Below are positions 30,152-41,775 of a DNA stretch of 64,000 nt, piece after piece. Source of the DNA: Mesodorylaimus sp. YZB2_4 (Eukaryota > Nematoda > Enoplea > Dorylaimida > Dorylaimidae). The translations under genes and the position numbers were made by a program. Location: NCBI GenBank assembly GCA_030248295.1, contig JASANH010000554.1:124001-188000 (forward strand), given 5' to 3'. The number at the start of each line of letters is the position of its first letter. Position 1 is the first letter of the stretch. Below the pieces are notes generated by a model. That model was not told the origin of the DNA and ran no database searches. It saw nothing but the letters and a program-made list of their open reading frames with translations.

Positions 30152-31345
30152 TTAGCCCAACTTGGATGTGACCCAGCTTTGAATATCCTGAGCCTTATCT
30201 TGAATTTGATCCAAGATGCCTGTCTTGTTGTCAAAAAAGTTCAGCAGGTCCTTTCCTTTGCCCTTGACGAAGTCGATGACCTCTGGATCAGTCTTCTTGA
30301 TCAAATCTTCGATCAGCTCCTTTACAGCGGTTGCCTCGGGGCCGAAGAAAGAAACAGCACATTGCAAGACATCCTTGTCGGGCACTGCCTTGATGCATTG
30401 TTCGATCACGTGCTTAGCTTTGAGTATTGTAGCCACTTGACCATCAGCAAACCAGACGGAGAAAAAACGATTTCTTTGCGCTTGCTGTTGCTTCTTGTAT
30501 TCAACAAATTCCTTGAGAGAGTGGCCCTGCTTCTTGTATTCGAAGAATTCCTCGAGTTCTTCCAAGACGGCTTCATATTTTACAATCGTATCCAGTTTGA
30601 CCAAATCAACCTCGGCGGGGTTTTCACCAAGAATCTTAGCCAAACAGTTTGTCGGGGTTTTGTCACCAGTAATATCCATGCAAATCTAAGAAAAGAGGTT
30701 GAGCTAGTTGAGAAAAACGTTTCCAAAAAATGGTCTATCCCCGGTGAGTTCTATCCCCGGTTCCACAACTTCCTGATTTTTTCACATTTCGAGGTGCCAT
30801 TATGCATTAAAATCAGCCCTCGCTGATATAAGCTGGCTAAAAGTAATTCTTACCTTGACTCTCTTAGCCAACTGCACTTCATCTTGTGTCGGCATATCAC
30901 GTTTTTGGCGTTTACCAAATTTTTCGTTTAACCAAGCTTGAGCCTTCTCTTTCAATTCTTGGGCCTTGTCGTGGACTTTGTCGAAAATGCCTTGCTTCGA
31001 TTCCAAATAATCGTGGATTTCTTTCTGTTTCGATAATTCGAAAAAATTCGATAACCTTTTTATCGGCATTTTCCTTTGCCCTTTATCGGCTTTTTATCGG
31101 CATTTTATCGGCTTTTTATCGGCATTTTATCGGCATTTTATCGGCTTTTTACCGGCATTTTGTAGCAGAGCCTCGGCTTTTTCTTTAGCTTCGACCACAT
31201 CGGATCCTAGAATGTTGCCAATGCACTTGACTTTGGCCGATGTATCTTGTCCGTTCAAGCACTGCTTGACTTGATTGACCAGGTCGATTTCGGCTCCAGT
31301 GACGGCCAACAGGACCAAAAATGCGAAGGAGATGCTCGTCTTCAT
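30152..31345 (-). CDS. secreted helical three-repeat protein with C-x11-C motifs, 297 aa
   Basis: Three exons in phase: 31345-31153, 31020-30854, 30685-30152. The signal peptide is about residues 1-18 (T-S-I-S-F-A-F-L-V-L-L-A-V-T-G-A). Three segments share C-x11-C followed by a hydrophobic stretch and Gly: C-L-N-G-Q-D...K-C-I-G-N-I-L-G, C-M-D-I-T-G-D...N-C-L-A-K-I-L-G and C-I-K-A-V-P...Q-C-A-V-S-F-F-G. Two segments share G-I-x-D-x-x-x-D-K-A-Q ... W. Between repeats 1 and 2 is F-G-K-R-Q-K-R-D, a furin-like multibasic site; repeat 2 ends with Q-R-N-R. The rest is amphipathic helix rich in K, E and A. It looks like a secreted polyprotein of helical units, perhaps a lipid or small-ligand carrier by analogy only. 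I do not recognise the family. Confidence 0.75.
31021..31152 (-). repeat. tandem repeat filling intron 1 of the C-x11-C gene
   Basis: On the plus strand, units TTTTATCGGCATT and TTTTTATCGGC alternate about eight times between about 31055 and 31150. On the coding strand they read AAAATGCCGATAAAAAGCCG, almost the same as the exon 1 donor sequence AAAATGCCG|GTAAAAAGCCG. The array therefore seems to have grown out of the splice site itself, with the GT changed to AT in the copies. Confidence 0.8.
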
Positions 31346-31436
31346 GTTTCAAGACAGATATCACAATTGGTCAGTTCGAAGTAATAAAATACTTGTTGAA
31401 CTGAATTAGTGGATGTCAGAGCTGCAACTGTCGCCT

Positions 31437-31446
31437 CTTTTTATAC
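31437..31446 (-). promoter_or_regulatory. TATA box of the C-x11-C secreted-protein gene
   Basis: Minus strand AAGTATAAAAAGAGGC lies 92-101 bases upstream of the ATG at 31345. A transcription start about 30 bases downstream would give a 60-base leader. It is the clearest core promoter match I found in the window. Confidence 0.5.
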
Positions 31447-32989
31447 TTTTCCTGATCAATGTTCTCTTCTCGTTTTGTTAGTTCATCTTGTTTTCTTTCA
31501 CTTGACTGTATCATTCAGTTTCGTCCTTACTGTACTCTAGAATTCGATGGGATCGACCGGAGTATGCTCAGGTGAGAAAACGCAGCACGTGCGTCACTGC
31601 TGTACATATTGAGCGAGCGATGTCGAACACGTTTCGTAAGTGAGCGAGCTACGAGGTCGACTCGATGTTGGTTCAGGACAACTGCGGAGATACAAAGAGC
31701 AATCAAGGCATAATACTGTAGCAGGCTAAAGTGTCAGTTGAGCCTAGAACTTATTCACTCATGTCACTCGTGCAAGGGGTACATCCCTAGCAGTCATAGG
31801 TCGAATGAACTCGATTTGATCAGAAACTCCCATTCTTACATTGTTGGACTCTAGTCCGATAATTCAATCATATAAATTACAAGCGAAAAATTACGCAGTG
31901 AATTATCCGACCCTGCTTGGAGTATTTTCGATCCGAACGTTGTCTCTCTCTTTGGTAGCTTGGCTTATCCAGGATGGACATACGAGACTTGTGTTTGAGC
32001 AGATTCCCCTCTCCGTTATAATATGTTTAGAAAATAACGTTATATGCTGTAATCGTGCCAGCACTGTTGTATACCTAGTGTAACGGATCAGCAACACGGT
32101 TGAGGAGGAGAAGCCAGCTAATAGAAGCCAATAGTCCGCGATAAGTCATTCAGTGTACTTTTCTTGGTGGGAAGGTTTTTATGTATGTATAGTATCATCT
32201 TTGCTGCATTGTCTACAGTAGATCCTTCTAAACGAGTCATAAGGCATCCAGTAACAGTACAGAGGACATGCGTGCCCGATATGACACAGCATCACGATAT
32301 CATCGCGTCACGAAAGCATACAATGTTGGATCATCATCGAAGTGGCAGGAGATACTAATGCTGGTGGGGGGGCGCAGGATTCGTTTTGGTTTTGCCATCG
32401 TAACCACGATTATTTATCAATATTTGCACCTTGAGCTTTGTTTTGCGAACGTGATACAACATCCTCCATGCTTTAGTCGACAAATACTGTACTAGCTCAA
32501 TAAATCCACGTGTGTATTTTATTCCACGTTAAAAAATCTGCAACATGCTATTTTTTTAGTCCGTCCGTTCCGTTTACCAGTGCACTTCAACTGGCATTCG
32601 TAGCCACCGCATTCATTAATCTCCTCTAGTTTACATCCGACGGGCCAAGCCCCGATGTACAGTACGTACTGTATATACGTGTGGGTGGGGAGGGAGTAAA
32701 AGTTAGGGAGATTTGTAAATCATGAGATCCATTTTGAGTATCCATTCCTTGTTTTTCTGTTGACAATTTCGCCCTGTAATATCACTTTGTTGTCATCAAC
32801 AAAAATGCCTGCCCAGACTTTCCTAAACAGGAATTCCACTGTGGAGTCCAGGTGAATTCCTCGTCAGGGCTTACCAGCTCAGTGGCCTAATAATTGTGCT
32901 TTAGTAAAAGAACAAATACTACGTCGGACAGCTTTGAAATCCTGCAACCCCACTTATAATTAGAATTCTGCTTAGAATTCTGTAGCCCA
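31447..32989. other. intergenic, nothing supported
   Basis: This separates two divergent genes, so promoters for both probably lie here. Apart from the TATA box just outside it I cannot name any element. Short open frames have no support. Confidence 0.4.
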
Positions 32990-33040
32990 GTGGCAAATAA
33001 GGATGCACAACATATTTTCGTCTATCATTGTAGAGTACTC

Positions 33041-34160
33041 ATGCTTGGAATCATGATCCTATTATTCTTCATGACTGTCATCCAAGAGAATTCAGCCATT
33101 AACTGCGATCAATGTCAAAAGCAACCATCTTCCTGCCCCTTCAAATATCAAATGATCGAAGGGACGGCTAGCTGCTTCTTCGAAATCGAGGAGCTCGAGT
33201 CCAAAGCCGTATTCACTCCATCTGCTGATGGTATGGTCGGATTCAATAAGAAGGATGCCATAGACATGTGCCAGAAACGAGGCGCGAGACTGCCTTACTT
33301 CACAGCTAGTCATGAAAACAAGGCGCATCGTGTAGCATTTTATCTTTTCATGACAAACGTCGCAGGCGACCAGCCCACGGCATTTCTCTTAAGCCATGTA
33401 GTCAAGGTACGGTACTATAATACATACTGTATGTGCTCTATTGCCCTGGGTTTTCCAAGTCTGAAATCAAAGTTCCTCTTCCAAATTTCTGCGTCCTCTT
33501 TTGCTACCCTAAACCAGGGTAGGAAAACCTTCGACGGCTTTGACCGCATGCATCTTGACTTCGCCCATTATTTCAAAAACTTTGACCTTGACATGACCGA
33601 AGAGGGCTCTTAAAAATTTCTCGGCTTGAAGCCATTTTTAAGATGGCGTTGTGCTATCGAATTCTGCTTATCGGGTCACAACTTCTTTTCTAGTGTCTAG
33701 TAATGCTGATTATTTCTGGTAATGCTGACCCTACAGTACTAGCTGCTCTTTAAAGTCCAGTATTTCCCACAATCAGGTTGGTCTTTTTTCTCCAGGATGT
33801 CGGTGCAAAATCTAAATGAAACTAGTCCAAGCTTGTGGACTGGCTTCATTTAACTGGTGCGATCGAAAATCTTCAGCTTGTTCCTGCAATCTTATGTAAT
33901 TTTGTTTGCATTTGAAGGAGTACCAGAAATATGTTGTGGTTTTTGAAGAGGATCCAGCTAGTGGCAGGGGTTACCGTAGCAAGACCAACATCAATAATGC
34001 CTTCGGCGATTACAAGCAATGGTACGCCCCCACAATAGTCGATGGTGCAACATTTTATGCGACTGGTGTCGACGGCTACTTATCTGTCCCCCACAACCAC
34101 ACGTTTGATACTTCGCTGAGGTTGCGCTTGATATGTTATCAGGAGGATGATCCAAACACG
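33041..34160 (+). CDS. secreted C-type-lectin-like protein (3' end unresolved)
   Basis: Exon 33041-33406 encodes a signal peptide (M-L-G-I-M-I-L-L-F-F-M-T-V-I) then the start of a C-type-lectin-like domain: C-P-F-K-Y-Q-M-I-E-G-T-A-S-C-F-F, then K-K-D-A-I-D-M-C-Q-K-R-G-A-R-L-P and S-H-E-N. Exon 33918-34160 joins in phase 0 (K|E) and carries the domain's end, with W-Y-A-P and L-R-L-I-C-Y-Q-E-D. The usual W-I-G-L and calcium-binding E-P-N/W-N-D motifs are absent, so sugar binding by the classical route is doubtful. Met at 32990 is an alternative in-frame start that puts 17 residues ahead of the hydrophobic core. After 34160 (donor GTATTA) a frame ending at 34506 (V-K-S-T-W-S-D-V-D-V-H-Y) may be the last exon, but no in-phase acceptor is clear; the 3' end may be broken. 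Confidence 0.6.
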
Positions 34161-35518
34161 GTATTACTTTTAACTAGAAATTCAGATCTTTTAAAATGCA
34201 ATCTAATCTGCAACACTCCTGTCATGGCGCCATGACATCCGCATGGCTACCACTTTTTTCCGCAATGAGACCTACGTGGATGGATGATATGGTATCCACT
34301 TGGAACCAAAACTGTCCCCGCATGATTCCAAAGTTTTCACGATGCCATTCACGCGAACATTTCATTCCATGCAGTCCTCTCAGTTTTTGATTCCAAAACG
34401 GCAGTTGTGAAATCCACGTGGAGCGATGTGGATGTACACTATCAAATACAGCCCAACAGTCAGTGCTTGTACTCAGGGTCACCGTTCAACGTGATCACTC
34501 CGAAATGACATTCAGTACCCGGAGTAGCCTGGACTTGGCTTACTGTACATACTAGGACTGCCACTAGCGAACAAGTTTTGGCTCCAGTTCTGGAACTGGA
34601 CCGAAATCTCAGAACCAATGTTCAGCCAAACTGAAAGAACCATATTGGATCCTCTCAAGAGAACCCTTGAACTCCAAAATTCGAACGATCTTGGTTTTTT
34701 CTCTCCTGTGTTTGTCATGCAGAATAAGGTTCGAGGGCTTCTGGATTCCCTGTGAGTCCCCTGTGTTTCTGAGAGAAGGCGTGGTTTCGGCTACCTAAAA
34801 AATCTGCTCAAAACCGCTAGCCGCATTGTAAGCTTAGACAATTCGTTGGCCGGCATGTGACTGATTGAGAAATACATTCTGACACATCTTATCTTACCTT
34901 ATCCTTATTTGAAGCCATATGCAAATTATAAGCACGAACTGTCGTATCTCTTCAGAAAGCCACGACAAATACAGCCATCCGTTCGATGGAAGGCTGCGCC
35001 ACTGGATCAGAAATCATTTTATTAGCATATTTTGGCGTTTCATCAGTGCTAATCGCGGGAATATAATCTAGGCCTGGGCATGATTTTTAGTTTTGAGCTT
35101 GAAGTATATGCTATACTCTATGGTTGCCCTGTGATTTTTATGACCTGTCTACTCGTAATATGCAATGTGCGTTTTTTACCTTGTCCAATCAAGATAGGTA
35201 TTTGCGTATTTGCCTAAAAAAACTGACGGTTACTACTGCCTCCGACTTACAAATATGTCTAAAAGGTGCAGGCCCTTTAATCCACCCTATCAGAAGACAA
35301 TTGAGTCGGGTTCTGGCCTTCACATGGAATTCGGATAGGAATTTTTCCATTAATATAAACGTTTGACGTGCTAAAAACGCACCCTGTTTCTAGTCAAGAT
35401 CTTCTACTGGTGTATACTGTATATACTCTGCTGTAGAGTACGGCTAGACTGGTAGAAAACAAAAGTTTTATCACACTCGAGCAGGAGCTAAGCTTATGTT
35501 GCTAGCGCTGCATCAAAA
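34161..35518. other. possible 3' exon of the lectin-like gene, then intergenic
   Basis: 34340-34506 is a possible terminal exon (see the lectin-like gene). 34507-35518 shows nothing I can support; the last 100 bases are the 5' flank of the next gene. Confidence 0.4.
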
Positions 35519-38028
35519 ATGATTCGTTTCAACATAGTTTTACTTCTGGCTCTCTCAATACCTACCATTGTTCGAAGTGACTACTCCCAGCAGGATATCC
35601 AGAACGCACAGACCGCTCTTGCGTTGGGAGGCGAATACGTGTCATTTTTTGGTAGCTGGTTAATGAGCGAAATGGTGGAACAGGCGAAAGAATCCTTTTA
35701 TAAACAAGCGGTAAGCACTCGAAAGAGAGATTTTTAGAACTAGGATAGAATCAATGAGTGTTAAATCAAAAAACGATCACAAACGCACCTAACCCTCGTC
35801 CCTGGTAGGCCAAGGCGAGTGGGAGAGCGTAATCGATCTCTCCTGGCTAGGAAACGTCAATCGCTCAGTTGATACTTCAGCCGCAGGCATAGTCGGAGGC
35901 GCCTTGCTGAAGTCGGAGTTTTTGTCCCACCCACATTCTCTCCAGCGGGTTATATAGTTATGCAGCGGATTATTATAGCTCTAGCGGGTTATGTAGCCTC
36001 CTAGGCTTGGTTATGTAAAAGGCTACTTTGATGAGAGCGGGGTCTCGAAAAGCCTCCAGGAAAGCCTCCCGGTCGTAGGAGGGGAAGACATCAACCCGAC
36101 GGGTTTCTGCTTTGCCGAACGGAGCGTATCGAGCGGTCATCGAAGGAGCTGGTAATCTGTTCAAGGCAACCACATACTGTTTCGCGTATAAAGCGGCCAG
36201 TTCAACCACTACCTCTCCACAGGTCCACAAGCTAAACACACCTACTACAGTTACGCAAATTACCCCCCCCCCCCCCAACAGCCTTTTTCGCAAGCATGCT
36301 TGATTTCATTTCCGTCTTAAAATTGTTACTTTTGAACAGTAATGATCAAGGTCTCTATTTATAGGAAAGGATGCCAGAACTGCGGAATTTTATCGTAGGA
36401 GTTGGAAGTGCCGTGGACACTGCCACTCACTTCGTAGTACTGAGTCCCACCACAAACCCAGATGCCACTAAAAAATTCAAAGACCTTATGGAAAAAATGG
36501 ATTGGAGTTTTGCAAAAGCAGTCACTGCCGAGATGCAGAAAATGCTGGAGGTATTGCCAGAAACGCATATCTTCCGTGCCAAACTTACTGAAGTAGTAAC
36601 GACAATTGGCCAATATCAAGACCTTTTTGATGCATTTTCAAAAAATATGAACTCTGCTAGTCTGGAACCACTGAAGCAGGCGTGCAACGGTATACCATAT
36701 TTGGAGGGACTGCTGGAAAATCTACATTTATTTTCAACTTATGGAACAGTTTTCGAGCTGTTACACGAGCTATCTGGCTACTCGTACGTCGGGCACAAAA
36801 AACAATTGGCTGCAAATTTCTTGGACGCTGTCAGAGCCTCATTTCTGCAGCAGGTGTGCTTTGGATTAACGAATCCAGGAAATGTATCTTTTGTGGCATT
36901 CATGGGCGCGATGAAGGGTAAGACAGTACATGCTTTCATACTTCAGGCAATTTAGTGGGTCATGCTGTACGTGCTCCTAAAGGTTCCAAAAAACATTTAG
37001 GAAGCAGGGTGAAGCATCCCCCAGCCGCCATTTGCATGTAGTTTCTTGAGCTACTACATGCCTTTTGACCCGAATTCCTTCCTGTCAGGGGTCTCCAAAT
37101 CCTGCATATCTATTCCACTCCAAAGCAGGTTAAAAATTGGTCTTAATTGGCCACTTAACCCTTTGAATTTTAGCACCTGCGAAGTAAGGAGGCATCACAT
37201 AAGAGTTATAGCGGGTAAAAAAAAAAAAATAAGGATTCAGTGCGGATGATAGCCCACACTCTTGCCAGGCATCCATTCCATGCTCATGATATGGGATCAA
37301 CGGATTTCATGGCGCCAAATGTTCGCTCATATTTCATCGGTTTGAAAATGAGGCTAAAAGCTTGTTTTTTAGTTGAAAAACTTTGGAATATCCTGATCGC
37401 ATCGATGCACAGCGAGCACGTAGCCAAGACTTATCGGCTGACACAGACTATGCTGGGTGTTTACCCATTCATGGGACACGGCCCCGCTGATGCCTATATC
37501 AATGCACTGTGCGATCCATTGGTAGAGTCCGGATACTGCAAAAATATGCCGCAGAAACGCAACAGTAAAGAAATATGGAGTCATTTCGAAAAGACTTTCC
37601 AAGATTTGATTATTTGGGGTGGATTTTGGCGGGGCTGCTTCTGGCAGAAGGGAAATGTTACAACAGTTTTAGACAGCCATGTCTTGCGTGCTTGGCTTTG
37701 GGGGCCCCAAGGACCCGATTACAACAACGACGACCAGAAATGTCAAGGCTGGGCAACGTCGGCTACGAAAACGCTGCGAGAGAAGGTCGACTGCAAAAAT
37801 GTAGCGAAACCATACGATTTGTATGCTGAAATAGCCCATATCAGCTCTAGTTCTACCACTTTTCGGGATACTCTAGGCGCGGTTCTGATTGTAAACAAAA
37901 CTTGCACAAGTGACGTGAAAAAGCAAACTCGACGCCATATTCGGACGGGGGCGTGCTTGATAATATTGGACAATATATGCGGGGCTGATCTTTATTGCAT
38001 GCCTAACGGGGCAGGTATCAAGAATTAA
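35519..38028 (+). CDS. secreted protein of unknown function, 466 aa
   Basis: Three exons join in phase: 35519-35710 (donor GTAAGC), 36365-36917 (acceptor ATTTATAG, donor G|GTAAGA) and 37373-38028 (acceptor TTTTTTAG). The first exon begins with a signal peptide, F-N-I-V-L-L-L-A-L-S-I-P-T-I-V. The middle part is helical and Cys-poor. The last exon has about ten Cys and aromatic motifs such as W-G-G-F-W-R-G-C-F-W and W-L-W-G-P-Q-G-P-D-Y, ending at a TAA. Several sequons are present (N-V-S, N-S-A, N-K-T). I recognise no domain. Intron 1 carries a dispersed repeat and a 15-base poly-C run near 36266. Exon joins are inferred only from phase and consensus sites. Confidence 0.65.
35838..36010. repeat. 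dispersed repeat, copy 2
   Basis: The moderately diverged relative of the 19788-19990 sequence, in intron 1 of the secreted-protein gene. After the shared part it continues with short repeated GCGGGTTATATAG / GCGGGTTATGTAG units. Confidence 0.45.
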
Positions 38029-38242
38029 TTTTCAAATCGTACTTGTCGTATGGCCCGTTGAAATTAAATGCACCGGTGTGTTTTGAAAAGCTGCCATGCA
38101 TTTTTTGCTGTTATATATTTTAGAACAAACCTAGCATGCGCGTAACAAAACTTGACGCAAACCTCTCTGAGAGACTTAAAATTGTTCCGAAAAAATAAAA
38201 GCTTACAGCTCCTTGGTCATTATTTATTGTTCGAAAAGTCAG

Positions 38243-39134
38243 CCTGAGTGACTCAGGGCAGTTTCCTTGGCTTGTATGTACAGTCCTCTGTGGACCGAGG
38301 TGCTTGGATGCTGCTTGGGATAAAATGGCCACACACACACAGTGAAGACCATTCACATTCGAGCAGTTCGTTTTCTTCCAGGAGGTCTATTCAATTTGAT
38401 AGAGCCAGATGTACGGATCAATTTGCACCATCGTTAAATTGTTCTTTTTGAAACAAAGTTTTCTAGTTCGCTGAAAATCTCGCCTGGTCGTTTTCCTAGT
38501 CTGCACTTAGAAAGTACAAGATCTTGGACGTCTTTGGATTTCATCTCGTAAAAACTCACAGGCGATAAATTTTTTCCTGACCTTTCTCGCAGTAATACAG
38601 TAAGACAACCTCTACTTAACAACATCACGCGCGGCAAGATCCGAGCAGCCTGTAGGTTTTGCGCGCCAATCGAAACAGTCCGCCATTTTTATCTGATCAC
38701 CCGTTATATGGCGTGCGAGGGACGTGAAGCAGTGAATGTAGACCTAATGATTAGTATTGGTACTGGTACATCAAAATCGCGCCATATCGACAGTCATTAC
38801 CCGACCCGAGAATTGCCCCTGCTCATTTTCCGTGGTACAGTGCACACGCAAAGAGGCCAGAGGGGTCGGCGTCTGACGACTTTTACTATAGATTGTCGTT
38901 TCACAATTGACCACAAAGTCCGAATGCCGCGATTTTGATGTACCAGTACCAATACCAATCATGAGGTGTCAATCCTGCTTCACTGGGTCTCGCAGGCTAT
39001 ATACATACTATGTAATGTGTATAGTCTTCACTGTGTGTGTGTGGCCGTTTTATCCTAAGTAGCATCCTAGCATGTACCTCGGTCCACAGAGGACTGTACA
39101 AACAAGCCAAGGAAACTGCCCTGGGTCACCCAGG
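38243..39134. mobile_element. foldback element with about 106-bp inverted termini
   Basis: The left arm 38243-38348 (CCTGAGTGACTCAGGGCAGT TTCC ... GGACCGAGG ... ACACACACAGTGAAGAC) is the reverse complement, with few mismatches, of the right arm 39023-39134. Inside, a second inverted pair, 38748-38784 and 38927-38962 (TGATTAGTATTGGTACTGGT ACATCAAAATCGCG), is nearly perfect. A third, diverged copy of the arm's GTCCTCTGTGGA...GGATGCTG part lies in direct left-arm orientation at 39262-39310. No transposase frame is visible, so it is non-autonomous. Confidence 0.85.
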
Positions 39135-41460
39135 CCCAGGCGTTTTCTTTGGCAAGGCAACGCTGTTACAGGTTGAAGACAGGTGAAGCGGTTGCACCAA
39201 GACCCAATAGATCAGTAACGGACCAACTTCGAATTCACACTATCGGACTACATTTCCCAGTTTGTCTGTCCTCTGTGGATTGGATGCTGTTTAGGACGAA
39301 ACGGCCTCTGAGTGCTAGTTCTCTCTTTAGAAAATGTCTGATAATCGTGGGACTGACCAAACTGCAGCAGCCGCCACATTATGCCAAAGTTTGTATAATA
39401 TAACGGTAAGTCTAGGAATAAGCACTCAACTTCGCCCAAGCAATATTTTATTGATTAGGTATACCATATGCTCGTATAGTTACTGTAGGTACTTGAAATG
39501 TCATCAAATCACTATTTGTGCTCTTAGCCGACATAGACACATTGAACAGGCGAGAAGAAACAATTGATAAAAGTTCTATGCTGTGATTTCAAATAAATCT
39601 TCTGGTCATTTTTTCTGTTGAGTTGTACCAGAACCTTTTTGTATTTCGATGGCGCGGTAAACTTGATCAATCTCTTTTGTCTCATTGGAATCGTCATATC
39701 CAATTGATCAGATGGGAAATTCGGCTGCTGGTTTGTCAAAGTGTGGAGAATAAATGATCTAAAAATATTTTTAGATAAGTGAAGGCTGTTTATGGTATGC
39801 ATTATGGCACTCTCACCTCCTCACCGCTGTTTCAAGCGACGCAGCGCACATATTATTCAAAGGCCACAATAGGAGAAAAACGTACACGACGAAAAGTTGG
39901 GAGAACATGGTCGGAATGTAAGACACTAACTGGAGATCTGGGCACAGCAGGCTGCATTGGTCTGCTTGGTCAGCTCTCCCTTTTATACTGTACCATTGCG
40001 CGGAAGCAGGTCAACTCGCACAGCCTCGTTCCATCGAGCAACTTCGATATGCTCCATCTGCAATTACCTGTCTCGGTACTTGGATTATTTACCCGACATT
40101 TGGATAAATAAATGTCATGTTGAGCCATCCTAAGCCATCCCAAGTTCTGTCGAGACTGGTACTGCCTTCCAGTTTTTAATTGATAGTTGCACGCCTAAGT
40201 CGTATCAACCTGCTCTTTTGCAAGGTATAGCTAGCAATTAGCAAGACTGCTAGCGCAGTATTGGCCGAGGGACGATTAGAAAAGGGCTTATGGCGACAGA
40301 TTATGTACAGGAAGAGAAGAAAAACTGACACACCCAAATGACGGCATATCTTAATAGAGCGATAAACCTCCATTGCTAGAAGCTTCCAGACAAGATTTCT
40401 AATCTTCGAGTATATTCGATCTGCTGGCCCAAACACTTTGTCGCTGATCGCCAGCTGTTCGGGACATGGGCTCTGTGCCATGACAGGATATACTGGTAAA
40501 TATGTTTTGGCCTTAGAGTGGCGAGGGGTGTACACATTCGTGACTTTGTAAACTCAAATAAATCATGGACGGACCATGCTCGAAGGGAGGTAACGTTATT
40601 CGAGGAAATTTGTCTAATCTTCGAGCGATATCAGTAGAAGTCAGTAGAGCTATGATCAAAGTGGAACAAGTGAAACATTGTATCTCAGTACAGCGCATAA
40701 GCTACAGTGGAAAAGTTGCCCTGGCATGTCTCATCCGAATATATATGAGAGAAAGCCTGCACCAGCCTCAAAGGAGCTGCACCACGAAGGTGTGATAACT
40801 GCCGTTGTTTTGGAAGGACCAAGTACCTATAACCTGTTTTGCCCATATCACTGAGAAAGTGACCGCTGCACCTATTGCACCGCGCCAAAAACCCAGACTA
40901 CCAGGTTCCCACTCACCATGGCCCGGTGGATGGTCGGCCTCTCGCGCTAGGTGAGCAATTATCAGCGGACGTCCGACCGTCGGGCCAATGTGTGTGTCAT
41001 GTCCGAAACATCTCGATGACGGGTGACGGCTTCACGCAGAAGGTCAGACGAACCACTTCATTATTCTGTTTATGCATGATACCTTAACTGGCTGCACTAA
41101 CTGGACCGGAGCCTGAAGTTGTACTGCAGCCTGAATTTTACTTCAACATTTGAGAATGCATAGTCATCATGACATTCCCCGAGCTCCGACTGGTTCGTCA
41201 GAGCTTGGTGACTGCATCGAAATTTCGATCATCCACCACGCGCCCACTTTATTCAACAACGGTGTTCTGACTTGGTCGGAATAGACGTGCATTCGGGCAA
41301 ATTTTGGTGGCGATGCTGTCGGTGCCCGAATGCGTGACGGATAACTGACGATGAACTTGGCATATGAACTGCTAAGCGCACTTTTGTCCCAAGTCCGTTA
41401 CAATCCAGGTAGGCCGGCACGTACCGTCTCCGAAATGAGGGTCTGTCTGGCCCCTGTGGT
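39135..41460. other. intergenic, repeat-rich, no gene supported
   Basis: Contains the third foldback-arm copy near 39262-39310 and otherwise single-copy-looking sequence. Open frames of 60-120 codons lack any support. Confidence 0.35.
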
Positions 41461-41589
41461 GCGTTGGAAATAAACTCAACACGAGGCGTGGACCACGTGG
41501 GATTATTCCTGCGGCTCTTTCTGTGGTTGGCACTAAAGATCCGCCTTGGACGAGCCAGCCCGGATTGGACCTCCGTAATTTTTACCCGC

Positions 41590-41775
41590 GAGGGTGACGG
41601 GAAATCATTTTCGACCTCTTCACTCGCGTGGAGGCGCAGAGGGGACGCTGCCGTGAGAGCTGGCCACTGCCTCGCTTATCATCTCATGACTGCGGACCGG
41701 CTAGAGGCAAAACGGGTTGGAAGTCCTGCGGGGGGAACTGGAGCGGCGCGGGGCCCAACCCACAAAAATGTTGAA
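41590..41775 (+). repeat. dispersed repeat copy (family of 10130-10475)
   Basis: GAGGCGCAGAGGGGACGCTG ... GCCGTGAGAG ... CTCATGACTGCGG ... CAAAACGGGTTGGAAGTCCT ... GCGGGGCCCAACCCACAAAA matches the transporter-intron copy in the same orientation. It ends at the same CCCAACCCACAAAAA, which suggests a defined 3' end with an A-rich tail, as in a retroposed element. Confidence 0.6.

Noticed and set aside
30128-30826. Plus-strand 232-codon frame opposite the C-x11-C gene
   Set aside because: No signal peptide or domain; the minus strand has three phase-matched exons, internal repeats, a signal peptide and a TATA box.
33518-33613. A middle exon of the lectin-like gene (G-R-K-T-F-D-G-F-D...)
   Set aside because: It has a possible acceptor but runs into a stop with no donor, and the flanking exons join in phase without it.
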